Assembly (NCBI RefSeq): GCF_001613145.1
Contig: NZ_BDBU01000019.1
Coordinates: 1 to 64,000 of the forward strand
Reading direction: 5' to 3'
DNA length: 64,000 nt
Source of the DNA: Nocardia jejuensis NBRC 103114
GTDB lineage: Bacteria > Actinomycetota > Actinomycetes > Mycobacteriales > Mycobacteriaceae
The notes beneath the pieces are model-generated. The model had not been told where the DNA came from. It made no database searches and worked only from the letters and a program-made list of their open reading frames with translations. A program made the position numbers and the translations under genes. How positions within the stretch are numbered: the stretch's first letter is position 1; every line of letters begins with the position of its first letter. Positions 7,210 to 15,210 of this stretch are shown here, one piece after another.

Positions 7210-8511
7210 TCACCTCGAGTACGGGTTGCGAAGCTCAGTTGCCGACCGCGGCCTGCACAGCGGCCAGGCGTCGTTGATCGGATCGGCCCACGCCCCGAAC
7301 TGCTCCGGAGCCACAGGCGGGATATCGGCGACCGCGTTCGTGAACGAATCCACGACGCCGGCCAGGCCGGGATCAGCGGCCGCGACATCCTCGACGAAGG
7401 TCACGACCTGCTCGGTCACCTCGGCGGCGACCGGGATAATCGGTGCCGCGATCTCCTCGATGGGCATCGGATCCGCCACCGGGGCAGCGACTTCCACGAT
7501 CGGCGCCAGATCCGCTACCTCCACAGCCGGGGCTTCGTAGGCCGGTGCCTGCGCAGCAGGGGCGTCCACGAGCGGGGGGACATCCGCGGGCAGGGCGACC
7601 TCGCGGTCCGCGCCGCCGATCACCGCACCGGTGCCCGCGCCGGCCAGACTGCCCGCGACACCACCGGCGGCGGCCGCGCCGAGCCCGCCTCCGACACCAC
7701 CGACACCACACCCGACCGCGGCACCGATCAACGCACCGGGCACGGCCATCGCACCGGCGGTAGGGATTCCGCCGATCAGGCCACCGGCGATCGCGCCGAC
7801 CACCGCGCCCGCACCGCAACCACCGACCGCGCCCACCGGGGCGGCCAGCGCCGCACCGGCCGGAGCGCCGATCACCGCGCCCCCGATCGCACCGGCGGCC
7901 AGGCGGTCACTCTCGTTGCTGGGCAGCCCGATTCCGTCTCCGGCGGCCGCGAGGTTCCATTCGGCCAGATCGATGTACGACTGGGCCTTGTCGCGGGTAC
8001 GCACGTCCACCTCGCCCGGCAGCGCCATCGTGCCGTTGCCCACGCGCAGGGTGTGCGGACCGACCGGCACCACGACCGGCGCCTCCTCGATCACGGTCTC
8101 AGGCTCTTCTTCCTGGATCTGCGGAGCCACGTACTGCTGCTGCGGTTTCGGGGCCACATACTGCTGCTGTTGTGGTTTGGGCGCGACGTACTGCTGTTGC
8201 TGCGGTGCGACGTATTGCTGCTGTGGCTGGGTCTGCTGCTGCGGGCGCGGCCGCGACGGCACGGGCAACACCTGTTCGGGCTCGGGTACCCAGTCCGCGA
8301 GCTGCGCACCCGGTGAGGACTGCGGCGCCACCGGAGCGACCGGAGCCACGGGAGCTGCTGGGGCCACACTCGCGCCGGGTTGGCCCGTGCCCGGAGCGAC
8401 CACACCCGGCTGTCCGGGAGCCGCTGTAGCGACACCGGCGGCGACCGCCAGCAGCGCGGGCCACGCCCCCACCATCAGGACCACTTTGCGGCTGAAGATC
8501 TTGCTGCTCAT
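7210..8511 (-). CDS. Exported glycine-zipper protein with QQ-YVAP repeats
   Basis: 433 residues with a signal peptide (residues 1 to about 31, ending ATAA). Next comes a Pro/Ala region, then about five short repeats of the form PQQQQYVAP (residues about 90-135). A conserved-looking segment follows (GPHTLRVGNGTMALP, WNLAAAGDGIGLPSN). After it comes a long glycine-zipper region (AIGGAVIGAPAGAALAAPVG onward), which can form membrane-embedded helices, and an acidic/Ala C-terminus. Similar proteins in Nocardia-type genomes are loosely called insoluble-domain proteins. It probably sits in the cell envelope as part of the transfer machinery. ATGA overlap at both ends supports the start. Confidence 0.7.
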   Translation of the reverse strand: MSSKIFSRKVVLMVGAWPALLAVAAGVATAAPGQPGVVAPGTGQPGASVAPAAPVAPVAPVAPQSSPGAQLADWVPEPEQVLPVPSRPRPQQQTQPQQQYVAPQQQQYVAPKPQQQQYVAPKPQQQYVAPQIQEEEPETVIEEAPVVVPVGPHTLRVGNGTMALPGEVDVRTRDKAQSYIDLAEWNLAAAGDGIGLPSNESDRLAAGAIGGAVIGAPAGAALAAPVGAVGGCGAGAVVGAIAGGLIGGIPTAGAMAVPGALIGAAVGCGVGGVGGGLGAAAAGGVAGSLAGAGTGAVIGGADREVALPADVPPLVDAPAAQAPAYEAPAVEVADLAPIVEVAAPVADPMPIEEIAAPIIPVAAEVTEQVVTFVEDVAAADPGLAGVVDSFTNAVADIPPVAPEQFGAWADPINDAWPLCRPRSATELRNPYSR

Positions 8512-8675
8512 CGGATTTCCCTTTCCACCAGAGCCGGGGGCGCGGACCGCCGCCTCGGCTGGACCGAATCGAGTTCGGAAAGCTCAGCGAGCTCGCGGTA
8601 CGCGGCGTACCAGCGCAATGCAGCGATGACCCATGCGTCCTCGGCCGCCAGGGCAGCCAGCACGCGCGCACTCAC
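8508..8675 (-). CDS. 55-residue small protein in the tra operon
   Basis: A small gene linked by overlaps at both ends: its GTG start overlaps the upstream stop (GTGA) and its TGA overlaps the next ATG. The product is an amphipathic, Trp/Tyr-containing helical peptide (RVLAALAAEDAWVIAALRWY, then Arg-rich). The precise overlaps argue it is real although it is short. It has no recognised family and may act as a cytoplasmic adaptor or assembly factor. Confidence 0.6.
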   Translation of the reverse strand: MSARVLAALAAEDAWVIAALRWYAAYRELAELSELDSVQPRRRSAPPALVEREIR

Positions 8676-9490
8676 CGCGCACCCCCGAGGTGAGGGGTGT
8701 GCGCTGGTGGCGCAGTACATTTCGCCGCCGCCCACAACACGACCGGGGCGGTAGCGAGGGTGAGCCATACCCGCAGCCCCGCGTACAGGTCCGTGATCAT
8801 CAAGGCCAGGACCCGGGCGGCGATCCGGCGCGAGTCGTGCATCGGGATACGGGTGGCGACCCGCACCGCAGCGGCCGAGGTGTGCGCTGCGGTGCGGGTC
8901 TGTCCACGCCTCCGGACCCGCGATGCGGGCCGGGTGACCAGGACATCCCACGCGTGCGGGCGAACCGAGACAGGCGCGAGATGCGCCGGGAGTTCGGTTC
9001 CAGCCGCGTCGAGCCCATGAGGGAGCGTGGCGTCCTGGACGATCGGGTGCTGCGCACGCGGGAGCGCGAACCGCTCCAGACACGCAGCGCTGGTGAGGCA
9101 TTCGCGGCGCGCATCGAACACGTACATCGCCTCGCGGTCCAGGCAGTCGTCCAATTGCTGTGTCAGCGTGGCGATCTGCCCGGTGAGCTCCGCGATATCG
9201 CGTTCACGGGACAGGAGTTGTTCGCGTAGCCGGGCCACATCGAATCGGCGGGAACCAACTTGTGGCCCGGCATCAGCGACTCCCACGGCGAAGGCCCCGC
9301 GAGAGCGATCAGGAATACGCATTCCTCTGTGCGCCAACACTGTTGAGGAGTTGTGTGCCCGAGTGGTCCCGCCGACGCGCTGCCTCGAGGTTGGCAGACT
9401 CAGGCGGGACCACCGGGCTACCCGTGCCTGCTGGCGGACAGGCCGGGTGACCATGGAGTTGCTGGCAAGGGTTGGCGCAGAAGAAGTCAT
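8672..9490 (-). CDS. Coiled-coil and C-terminal hydrophobic protein, first gene of the tra operon
   Basis: 272 residues from an ATG with a good ribosome site (AGGGGG, about 8 nt upstream). A more upstream ATG lacks one. The N-terminus is basic and Ser/Thr-rich. The middle has a heptad-like coiled coil (REQLLSRERDIAELTGQIAT), and the C-terminal third has a hydrophobic stretch (ARVLALMITDLYAGLRVWLT, then ATAPVVLWAA). It is the promoter-proximal gene of the leftward operon. No family is recognised, and the role in transfer is inferred from position only. Confidence 0.65.
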   Translation of the reverse strand: MTSSAPTLASNSMVTRPVRQQARVARWSRLSLPTSRQRVGGTTRAHNSSTVLAHRGMRIPDRSRGAFAVGVADAGPQVGSRRFDVARLREQLLSRERDIAELTGQIATLTQQLDDCLDREAMYVFDARRECLTSAACLERFALPRAQHPIVQDATLPHGLDAAGTELPAHLAPVSVRPHAWDVLVTRPASRVRRRGQTRTAAHTSAAAVRVATRIPMHDSRRIAARVLALMITDLYAGLRVWLTLATAPVVLWAAAKCTAPPAHTPHLGGAR

Positions 9491-10218
9491 GACAGGGACC
9501 CCCTTTTGGGGCGAGGGTGGCGGCGATCCCCGCACACACACCGACAAGACCCGGTGGAGGGGATCTGATGAAGGAATGAGAGCTGGAAGCGATTTCTCGC
9601 ACCACCGCCGAAGCGGATCCAGCTACACCTTCAGGGCTGCCAACACAGTCCCTGGACTGCTCGTGCTGAGGGCTTATCCGATTCGCTGAATCGTTGCCTC
9701 GTTTCGAGTGAGATCAGACTAAACCCAAAATTACGCCCACACAACAGGGCAAACCGTGACGTATTTTCTTCGGGCCGGTCAACGCCAGGAAATCCGCGCA
9801 CGCCCGCACGGCACGCCGGGCACCTACAGCCAGAAAATCGGCCTGTCCCGAAACTTTGCCACCGACACCGGATTTCGGGACCGCGCGGGTGCGGATCAGT
9901 CGATCCTCGACATCCGGCGCGGGTGCGCGTGATGCTGAAACGTGTTGACCGAGGTCTGTCCTTGTGAGGGACCAAACCAGAGTGTGATCCGGCGCAGCGT
10001 GGCCGCGCTCAAGGACTATCCCGTCCAGATCGCGGCCGACACCGCCCGACGAGGCCGCCCACTTCGGCCGAACCGCCGCGACCGAGGGGCAAGGTGGCTC
10101 TCTCCATTTCTGAGCAGTCCTGAAGGCGGCGTCGTGATATTTCGCCGGATTTCGGCACCGTTGCATCGGCTGCCGCGTTCTACGGGCCGCGGGCGGGCGG
10201 CAGAAGCACTGACGACGA
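9491..10218. other. Intergenic region upstream of the tra operon
   Basis: About 730 bp that should contain the operon promoter. A minus-strand open frame covers 9714-10262 but has no ribosome site or convincing composition and crosses the end of the next gene, so I do not call it. A GC-rich inverted repeat (GCTGCCGC ... GCGGGCGGC) near 10168-10203 could be a terminator for the leftward gene ending at 10219. There is no T tract. Confidence 0.4.
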
Positions 10219-10707
10219 TCAGCGTATGGAAAGCATGGAAGCCGTGTAGGCGAGTGCAACACCTAGCAGGAGCGAAGCTGGGCCGATCCACGTTTTCCAA
10301 CGGTTCGGAACCCGTATTTCGGACAGCAGATAGGTGATGATCTGCTGCGTCACCAGCTCGACTTTCCGTGCACGTAGGTCAATTTCAACCGCCGGGCGAA
10401 TCATCGTGGCCCACGCCTCGTCATCGCCTTGGGTGCGCTCCCGGGCAACTTGCATCGAATCGTCCTGTAGGTCCTGATGGGCCTTCTCGATGAGGTTCAT
10501 TCTCTTTGTGAACCGACGGGCAGTGCCGTGCGCTCGCATCAAGTCTCGTACCACTAGCACGACGCCGACGAGCTGGAAGACCAGTCCCAGAGTGGCTGTG
10601 GTGAAGATTCCCATGTTGGACTTGAGGAAGTCGATCACTTCCTTATCCAAGCACTGATCGCGCGCACCACGACACGGGCGCGGCGCGGTGTCGAGGTTCT
10701 CGACCAC
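10219..10707 (-). CDS. Two-helix membrane protein with cytosolic coil
   Basis: About 162 residues from a GTG at 10707; the start is uncertain. Helix one is IFTTATLGLVFQLVGVVLVV. A charged, helical middle follows (ARRFTKRMNLIEKAHQDLQD, ERTQGDDEAWATM), and helix two is IGPASLLLGVALAYTASM at the C-terminus. It is divergently arranged with the membrane protein and STAND gene that follow. The organisation, with the termini of a hairpin membrane protein bracketing a coiled cytosolic loop, resembles membrane sensors or effectors near NTPase modules. No family is recognised. Confidence 0.55.
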   Translation of the reverse strand: MVENLDTAPRPCRGARDQCLDKEVIDFLKSNMGIFTTATLGLVFQLVGVVLVVRDLMRAHGTARRFTKRMNLIEKAHQDLQDDSMQVARERTQGDDEAWATMIRPAVEIDLRARKVELVTQQIITYLLSEIRVPNRWKTWIGPASLLLGVALAYTASMLSIR

Positions 10708-10817
10708 ATTGTCTCTAAAACGATCGGCACGAGGATTGATTTCGTCGTCCGCTGGCGCTGCGCCGTGGCTAGCCTTGTGACAGGCGGGATTCGGTGTCCG
10801 CGTGAGGGAGGAACACA

Positions 10818-11237
10818 GTGGCTTCGACAGGAGCGGTGCTGACAAAGGTCGCGATGCCAACAGCAGTGGTGGCAGTAGTGTCCACTGGGACCGCGGTGGC
10901 GGTGAATATGGCCACCGGCGGCGACGCGCGATGGTGGTGGTGGCTGGTCGTGGCTGGGTTGACCGCAGTCGGGTTCGCCTGCTCACTGTGGCAGTTCCTG
11001 CGCCAATCCAGTACCAACCCGCACCGCACGATCGATGCGTCAGGGCGTGGCACTGTGGCCGCGACCGGCACTGTCACCGGCCCGATCCGAGGCGGGAACA
11101 TCGCCAGCCCGACGCCAGGCCCGGCACCGACCGCGCCGCCGGTGAACCCTGCACCGGGTTCGGTGACCGCGTCCGGGGACGGGTCCGTGGCGTTCGAGGG
11201 CACTGCTGAAAGCATTTCCGCCGGCGATATCTCCTGA
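10818..11237 (+). CDS. Small membrane protein upstream of the STAND NTPase
   Basis: 139 residues from GTG with GGAGGA six bases upstream. Two hydrophobic segments (AMPTAVVAVVSTGTAVAV and WWWWLVVAGLTAVGFACSL) are followed by a low-complexity cytosolic tail. The tail carries short Gly/Ser/Thr elements (GRGTVAATGTVTGPIRGGNI and GDGSVAFEGTAESISAGDI). These echo the N-terminal GAQSVAIGPESVVGAVLVGD of the next gene's product. The gap to that gene is only 15 bp, so they are probably cotranscribed. The shared motif suggests the two proteins interact or bind the same ligand (inference). Confidence 0.65.
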   Translation: MASTGAVLTKVAMPTAVVAVVSTGTAVAVNMATGGDARWWWWLVVAGLTAVGFACSLWQFLRQSSTNPHRTIDASGRGTVAATGTVTGPIRGGNIASPTPGPAPTAPPVNPAPGSVTASGDGSVAFEGTAESISAGDIS

Positions 11238-11252
11238 AACCAGGCCGATGAC

Positions 11253-13538
11253 GTGAGCTGGTTCGGTCGCCGTCGTCGCGAGAGTGAGAAGCAGCGCGAG
11301 TTCACCCTCCGGCCGACGACGCACGCAGAGGGAGCGCAGTCGGTCGCGATCGGCCCGGAGTCGGTGGTCGGTGCTGTGCTCGTCGGTGACAACGCTCAGG
11401 CCATTGTCCTGCCGCCAGATGCCTTCAGACCGATCGCCGAGGTCGACGCTGTACCCGGTATCAGCAACCTGCCGGCGGATTCGGGGCATTTCGTGGGCCG
11501 CGAACACGAACTCGCACGCCTGGACACCGCGCTGGCGGTCACCGGGCCGGTCTTGGTGCAGGCGGTGCATGGGTTGGGCGGGATCGGGAAAACCACCCTG
11601 GTGACCCGATGGGCGCACACTCGTGCGCACGGGCTCACCCCAATGTGGTGGATCACCGCCGAGGATCCCGCTCGAGTGCAGCAGGGTCTGGCGAAACTCG
11701 CGGCGGCACTGCAGCCGGCAGTGGCGCGGGTACTGACCGAGGAGCAGCTAACCGACCGCGCGCTGCAATGGTTGGCGACCCATTCGGGGTGGTTGTTGGT
11801 GCTGGACAACGTCGAGGACCCCACCCACATCGAGGAGGTCCTGGCCCGTGCACGCAGCGGACGGATCGTGCTCACCAGCCGCTTAGGAACAGGGTGGGCG
11901 CGCACCGGAGCTACTGTTGTGCATCTCGGTGTACTGGACCCCGTGGAATCGCGCGCCCTACTGCACGACATAGTCACCGGCGGAGGGACCAAGGAACGCA
12001 CGCTCAAGGGTGCAGTCGAGTTGTGCCACGAACTTGGGTATCTGCCCCTGGCGATCGAGCAAGTCGGCGCGTACTTGGAACAGAACACGCTCACCCCGGT
12101 CGCCTATCTCGCATTGCTCGCGCGGTATCCGGCCCAGATGTACCAGCACGGGGGCGAGCACACCAAGTCCGAACGCACGATCGCCCGGATCTGGCGGGTG
12201 ACTATGGATCGAATCATCATCAAATACCCAGCGGCCGCGGAAGTTCTGCGCGCCGTGGCATGGTACGCACCCGAGGCCATCCCATTCACACTGCTCGACG
12301 GTTTGGCCGAGCCTCCCGCTCTGCATACGGCATTGGGTGCTCTCGCCGCCTACAGCATGATCACGCTCGACCCCACGATGGCGACCGTGTCGGTCCACCG
12401 GCTGGTGCAGGCGGTCGCACGAACTCCCGACCCTCAAGACCCGCAGCGCACACCAGCACTGATCGAGCGATCCCACGATCGAGCGAGCACGACGCTGCGC
12501 GACGTGCTGTCAGAGCCCGAAACCCTCGTCGACTGGCCCGCTGTGCGAATCCTGTTGCCGCACATCGCTGCTCTGATCGCCCACACCACCGAAGACACCA
12601 TCATCACTACGAACATTCTCGTGGTCGCAGTCCAGCTCCTCAGCGGCCAAGGTGCGACCGCGCGCGCCATCGAATACGCGGAACGCGCCCTCGCCAGCTG
12701 TGAGCGGATCTTCGGGCCGGAGCAGCCCAGAACCTTGACTGCCCGCAACGACCTCGCGCATACATACCAGGCAGCGGGTCGTCTCGACGAGGCGACCATC
12801 TTGCTCGAGCAGAACCTCGCCGACCGCGAACGGATCCTGGGCGTCGAGCACCCCCACACTCTCACTTCCCGCAACAACCTCGCCTATACGTACGGGGCGG
12901 CGGGTCGTCTCGACGAAGCAATCACCCTGTTCGAGCAGACGGTCACTGACCGCGAACGGATTCTGGGCGTCGAGCACCCCCACACTCTCACTGCCCGCAA
13001 CAGCCTCGCATCCACGTACGCGGCGGCAGGCCGTCTCGACGAAGCAATCACCTTGTCCGAGCAGAACCTCACCGACTGTGAACGGCTCCTGGGCGTCGAG
13101 CACCCCAACACTCTGACCTCGCGCAACGACCTCGCGCACACGTACCAGGCAGCGCGTCGTCTCGACGAAGCGACCATCTTGCTCGAGCAGAACCTCGCCG
13201 ACCGCGAACGGATCCTGGGCGTCGAGCACCCCCACACCTTGACCTCCCGCAACAGCCTCGCCTACATGTACGGGGCGGCGGGTCGTCTCAACGAAGCAAT
13301 CACCCTGTTCGAGCGGAACCTCACCGACTGTGAACGGATCCTGGGCATCGAGCACCCCGGCACCCTCACTTCCCGCAACAACCTCGCCTACATGTACAGG
13401 GCGGCGGGTCGTCTCGACGAAGCAATCACCCTGTTCGAGCAGACGGTCACTGACCGCGAACGGCTGCTGGGCGTCGAGCACCCCGACACCCTGACCTCCC
13501 GCAAGATCCTTACCCAACTGCGCAGTCAGAGTCTGTAA
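11253..13538 (+). CDS. STAND NTPase: NB-ARC domain with C-terminal TPR repeats
   Basis: 761 residues. The N-terminus has a SVAIG-type Gly motif. The NB-ARC core follows: FVGREHELARLD, Walker A HGLGGIGKTTL (residues about 107-117), Walker B WLLVLDNVED, sensor-like GRIVLTSR and GLPLA-equivalent LGYLPLAIEQVGAYL. A helical region then leads to seven 42-residue TPR-like repeats (RTLTARNDLAHTYQAAGRLD type). Such proteins are signalling ATPases that oligomerise when the repeats sense a ligand; some act in phage defence. No toxic effector domain is fused, so the adjacent membrane protein could be the partner. The start is GTG at 11253. The repeats also form near-identical DNA repeats. Confidence 0.85.
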   Translation: MSWFGRRRRESEKQREFTLRPTTHAEGAQSVAIGPESVVGAVLVGDNAQAIVLPPDAFRPIAEVDAVPGISNLPADSGHFVGREHELARLDTALAVTGPVLVQAVHGLGGIGKTTLVTRWAHTRAHGLTPMWWITAEDPARVQQGLAKLAAALQPAVARVLTEEQLTDRALQWLATHSGWLLVLDNVEDPTHIEEVLARARSGRIVLTSRLGTGWARTGATVVHLGVLDPVESRALLHDIVTGGGTKERTLKGAVELCHELGYLPLAIEQVGAYLEQNTLTPVAYLALLARYPAQMYQHGGEHTKSERTIARIWRVTMDRIIIKYPAAAEVLRAVAWYAPEAIPFTLLDGLAEPPALHTALGALAAYSMITLDPTMATVSVHRLVQAVARTPDPQDPQRTPALIERSHDRASTTLRDVLSEPETLVDWPAVRILLPHIAALIAHTTEDTIITTNILVVAVQLLSGQGATARAIEYAERALASCERIFGPEQPRTLTARNDLAHTYQAAGRLDEATILLEQNLADRERILGVEHPHTLTSRNNLAYTYGAAGRLDEAITLFEQTVTDRERILGVEHPHTLTARNSLASTYAAAGRLDEAITLSEQNLTDCERLLGVEHPNTLTSRNDLAHTYQAARRLDEATILLEQNLADRERILGVEHPHTLTSRNSLAYMYGAAGRLNEAITLFERNLTDCERILGIEHPGTLTSRNNLAYMYRAAGRLDEAITLFEQTVTDRERLLGVEHPDTLTSRKILTQLRSQSL
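12700..13520 (+). repeat. Seven tandem 126-bp repeats encoding TPR units
   Basis: The 3' third of the STAND gene consists of seven direct copies of a 126-bp unit. Each encodes a motif of the type GVEHPxTLTSRNxLAxxY and a GRLDEA helix pair. The copies are highly similar at DNA level, so the array can expand, contract or recombine in frame. Unit order, seen from the residue after GVEHP (or GPEQP, GIEHP), is R, H, H, N, H, G, D. Confidence 0.85.
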
Positions 13539-13762
13539 CCTTCGTTCTCTGAAGGACCGCTTCCAAGATCCGTTGCACGGCAGCGCGATTCGCTGGATGA
13601 ATCGGCCTCGGAACCGGTCTTGATATCATCGTGCTGGTCGCTAGGTAGGCGGCGCCGCCACTTCCGGGACCTTAGACCGTCAGAGAAAACCAGGGCGCGT
13701 CGGGACAAGGTGCGAGCACAATCGAGCGATACTCGTGTGGGTGCGCAAGCGCAACAAGGCAA

Positions 13763-14068
13763 TTGGTCGCTTCATCGGACGGATCGGCGCTGCCGTCGGT
13801 CGTACTGGCGCTGTTCGGCGGCTTGGCCGTCGCGGTCCTCGCGTTCAAGGTGCTGCGTGCGATCACCACAGTGGATCCAGCCAAGACCGTCGGCGGTATC
13901 GATGTCACCCGGATCGCGTTGACAGTCGCGGCCGGTGGCGGTGGTGTGGTCGCGTTGGTGATCGCGTACCGCCGCCAGCGCGACACCGCCGGGTTCGAGT
14001 CCGCGACCTTCTCCGACACCGTCTGGTTCGGCAACGTCACCTTTTCTGCCACCACCAGTGTTTGTTAG
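13763..14068 (+). pseudogene. Truncated membrane / pentapeptide-like protein
   Basis: 101 codons from a TTG without a good ribosome site. Two hydrophobic segments (LPSVVLALFGGLAVAVLAF and IALTVAAGGGGVVALVIAYR) are followed by RQRDTAGFESATFSDTVWFGNVTFSAT. This is the start of a phenylalanine-spaced, pentapeptide-like pattern that stops abruptly. Related actinobacterial proteins with this TM pair and YRRQRD motif continue for hundreds of residues. I therefore read it as a truncated remnant, although a short functional membrane protein is possible. Confidence 0.45.
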
Positions 14069-14140
14069 GGAAAATTTTGGGACCCAGCCCATCTCGTTCA
14101 ACCATCCAAGGGGATATCGGAAGCGACCGCCACCGACTCA

Positions 14141-14168
14141 CGGCCGGGACGACTGTTCGTCCCGGCCG
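14141..14168. terminator. Perfect 12-bp hairpin between convergent genes
   Basis: The arm CGGCCGGGACGA, loop CTGT, and exact reverse complement lie ten bases beyond the stop of the leftward sensor-like gene. There is no T tract, so it is a likely bidirectional terminator or transcript-stabilising stem. Confidence 0.6.
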
Positions 14169-14177
14169 CCGTGGTAG

Positions 14178-15185
14178 TCACTCGGTTTTGCTGATCCGCA
14201 CCACATGCAGGTTCGCACCCACCTCACCCGGATACCGGCGCGAGCACATCTGCACCGGCTGCCACCCGGACTCGGTGAACCCACGAACCCGGCAGGTGAG
14301 GGTGTGTTCCTGTTCGCCTTCCAGGGTTGTAAAAGTTTCGCGGATCCGCGCCCAATCCTGCGGATGGAACATCACGGTGTCGCCGGTCTCACGCTCCCAA
14401 TCGATCCACTTCGGCGCCGGACCGATCCACTGCGTGATCACCGGCCGATCGATCGACTCGGTGGACGCCAGCAACGCCGCGGCTGGACCATCACTGCCCG
14501 GGCGTTCGGTATTGAGGCCCAATGCCTCGAGCGGGCTGATCGGCGGGGCCTGGAAATCGGTGATGTCCAGATTCAGCCCGCGCATTCCGGTGTGCTGCTC
14601 GTCCGCGCGCCCACGCGCGGCGGCCTGCCACAACATCAAATGCCCGTCGTTGTGCAGCACCGTGAAGGTGGCGTCGTGGATCGCGGCCGGATCCGGCCCT
14701 ATCCCGAGTGCGATCACCTCCGGCAGCGCGTCATAACGCACCACACGGCGGAACATCTCCGCCGGCGACAGGGTGGTCGCGTGGTACCCGGCATCCTCGG
14801 GCAGATTCGACATCGCCCACGATTCCTCGGTGAGCTGCGCTTGGAGGGTGTCCAGGTGAAAACACATGCCGGCGGCCGGACGGTGCGGGGTCGGCTCGTC
14901 CTCGAGGCCCCCGATCCACACGTGCATCCCGTACACGTCCCCCTCGGGCCCCAGGACAGGCACGACCCGGATCAGGCGGTCGGTGCCGTCGCGCCCGCGC
15001 ACGACCTGCTGCACCGCCTCGCCGCTGCGCGAGTTGCGGACCTGTTCCAGCAGCTCGTCCAGGTCCACCGCTTCGTGTCGGTGCAGAGACCGTAGCGAGA
15101 TCCATTCCCGAGGCGCGCCGTTCTTGTTGATGATCGTCATCGGCTCCGAGGCGCGCGCCAGAGACTCGACGAAATACCAGGTCAA
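14178..15185 (-). CDS. Sensor-like protein, paralogue A, downstream of P450
   Basis: 335 residues from TTG at 15185, chosen because GGAAGGAAAA lies about 6 nt upstream and the frame would otherwise run into the P450. The N-terminal part (WYFVESLARASEPMTIINKN) and the segment LIRVVPVLGPEGDVYGMHVW align with the plus-strand protein at 16948-18090 (MIAVPVLGPFGAVHAVAMWV), so the two are paralogues. The fold looks like PAS/GAF-type sensing domains with a C-terminal domain of matching strands (ERETGDTVMFHPQDWARI). No output domain is seen. The gene begins 25 bases after the P450 stop, so the two form one transcript. Confidence 0.65.
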   Translation of the reverse strand: MTWYFVESLARASEPMTIINKNGAPREWISLRSLHRHEAVDLDELLEQVRNSRSGEAVQQVVRGRDGTDRLIRVVPVLGPEGDVYGMHVWIGGLEDEPTPHRPAAGMCFHLDTLQAQLTEESWAMSNLPEDAGYHATTLSPAEMFRRVVRYDALPEVIALGIGPDPAAIHDATFTVLHNDGHLMLWQAAARGRADEQHTGMRGLNLDITDFQAPPISPLEALGLNTERPGSDGPAAALLASTESIDRPVITQWIGPAPKWIDWERETGDTVMFHPQDWARIRETFTTLEGEQEHTLTCRVRGFTESGWQPVQMCSRRYPGEVGANLHVVRISKTE

Positions 15186-15210
15186 GAATTTTCCTTCCGC
15201 TCGCAGGAAC

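Noticed and set aside
5590..8316. A 908-codon plus-strand open frame opposite the tra genes
   Set aside because: Its Arg/Gly/Asp-rich translation is the reverse-strand shadow of GC-rich genes that have good domains, overlaps and ribosome sites on the minus strand.
1..9490. Possible ESX/type VII secretion locus
   Set aside because: The MinD-like gene invites this, but no EccC-type ATPase, WXG100 protein or mycosin is visible. The pilin-like and VirB6-like proteins fit a conjugative type IV system.
9714..10262. Minus-strand 182-codon frame upstream of the tra operon
   Set aside because: It has no ribosome site and overlaps the end of the neighbouring membrane-protein gene in another frame.
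12510..13517. A minus-strand 335-codon frame with internal repeats inside the STAND gene
   Set aside because: It is the antisense reading of the TPR repeats. The plus strand has NB-ARC motifs and TPR periodicity.
12700..13520. Possible CRISPR array because of regular repeats
   Set aside because: The 126-bp units are contiguous and in frame with the protein. There are no short repeat-spacer units.
14205..15095. Plus-strand 296-codon frame opposite paralogue A
   Set aside because: No ribosome site or domain. The minus-strand protein matches paralogue B.
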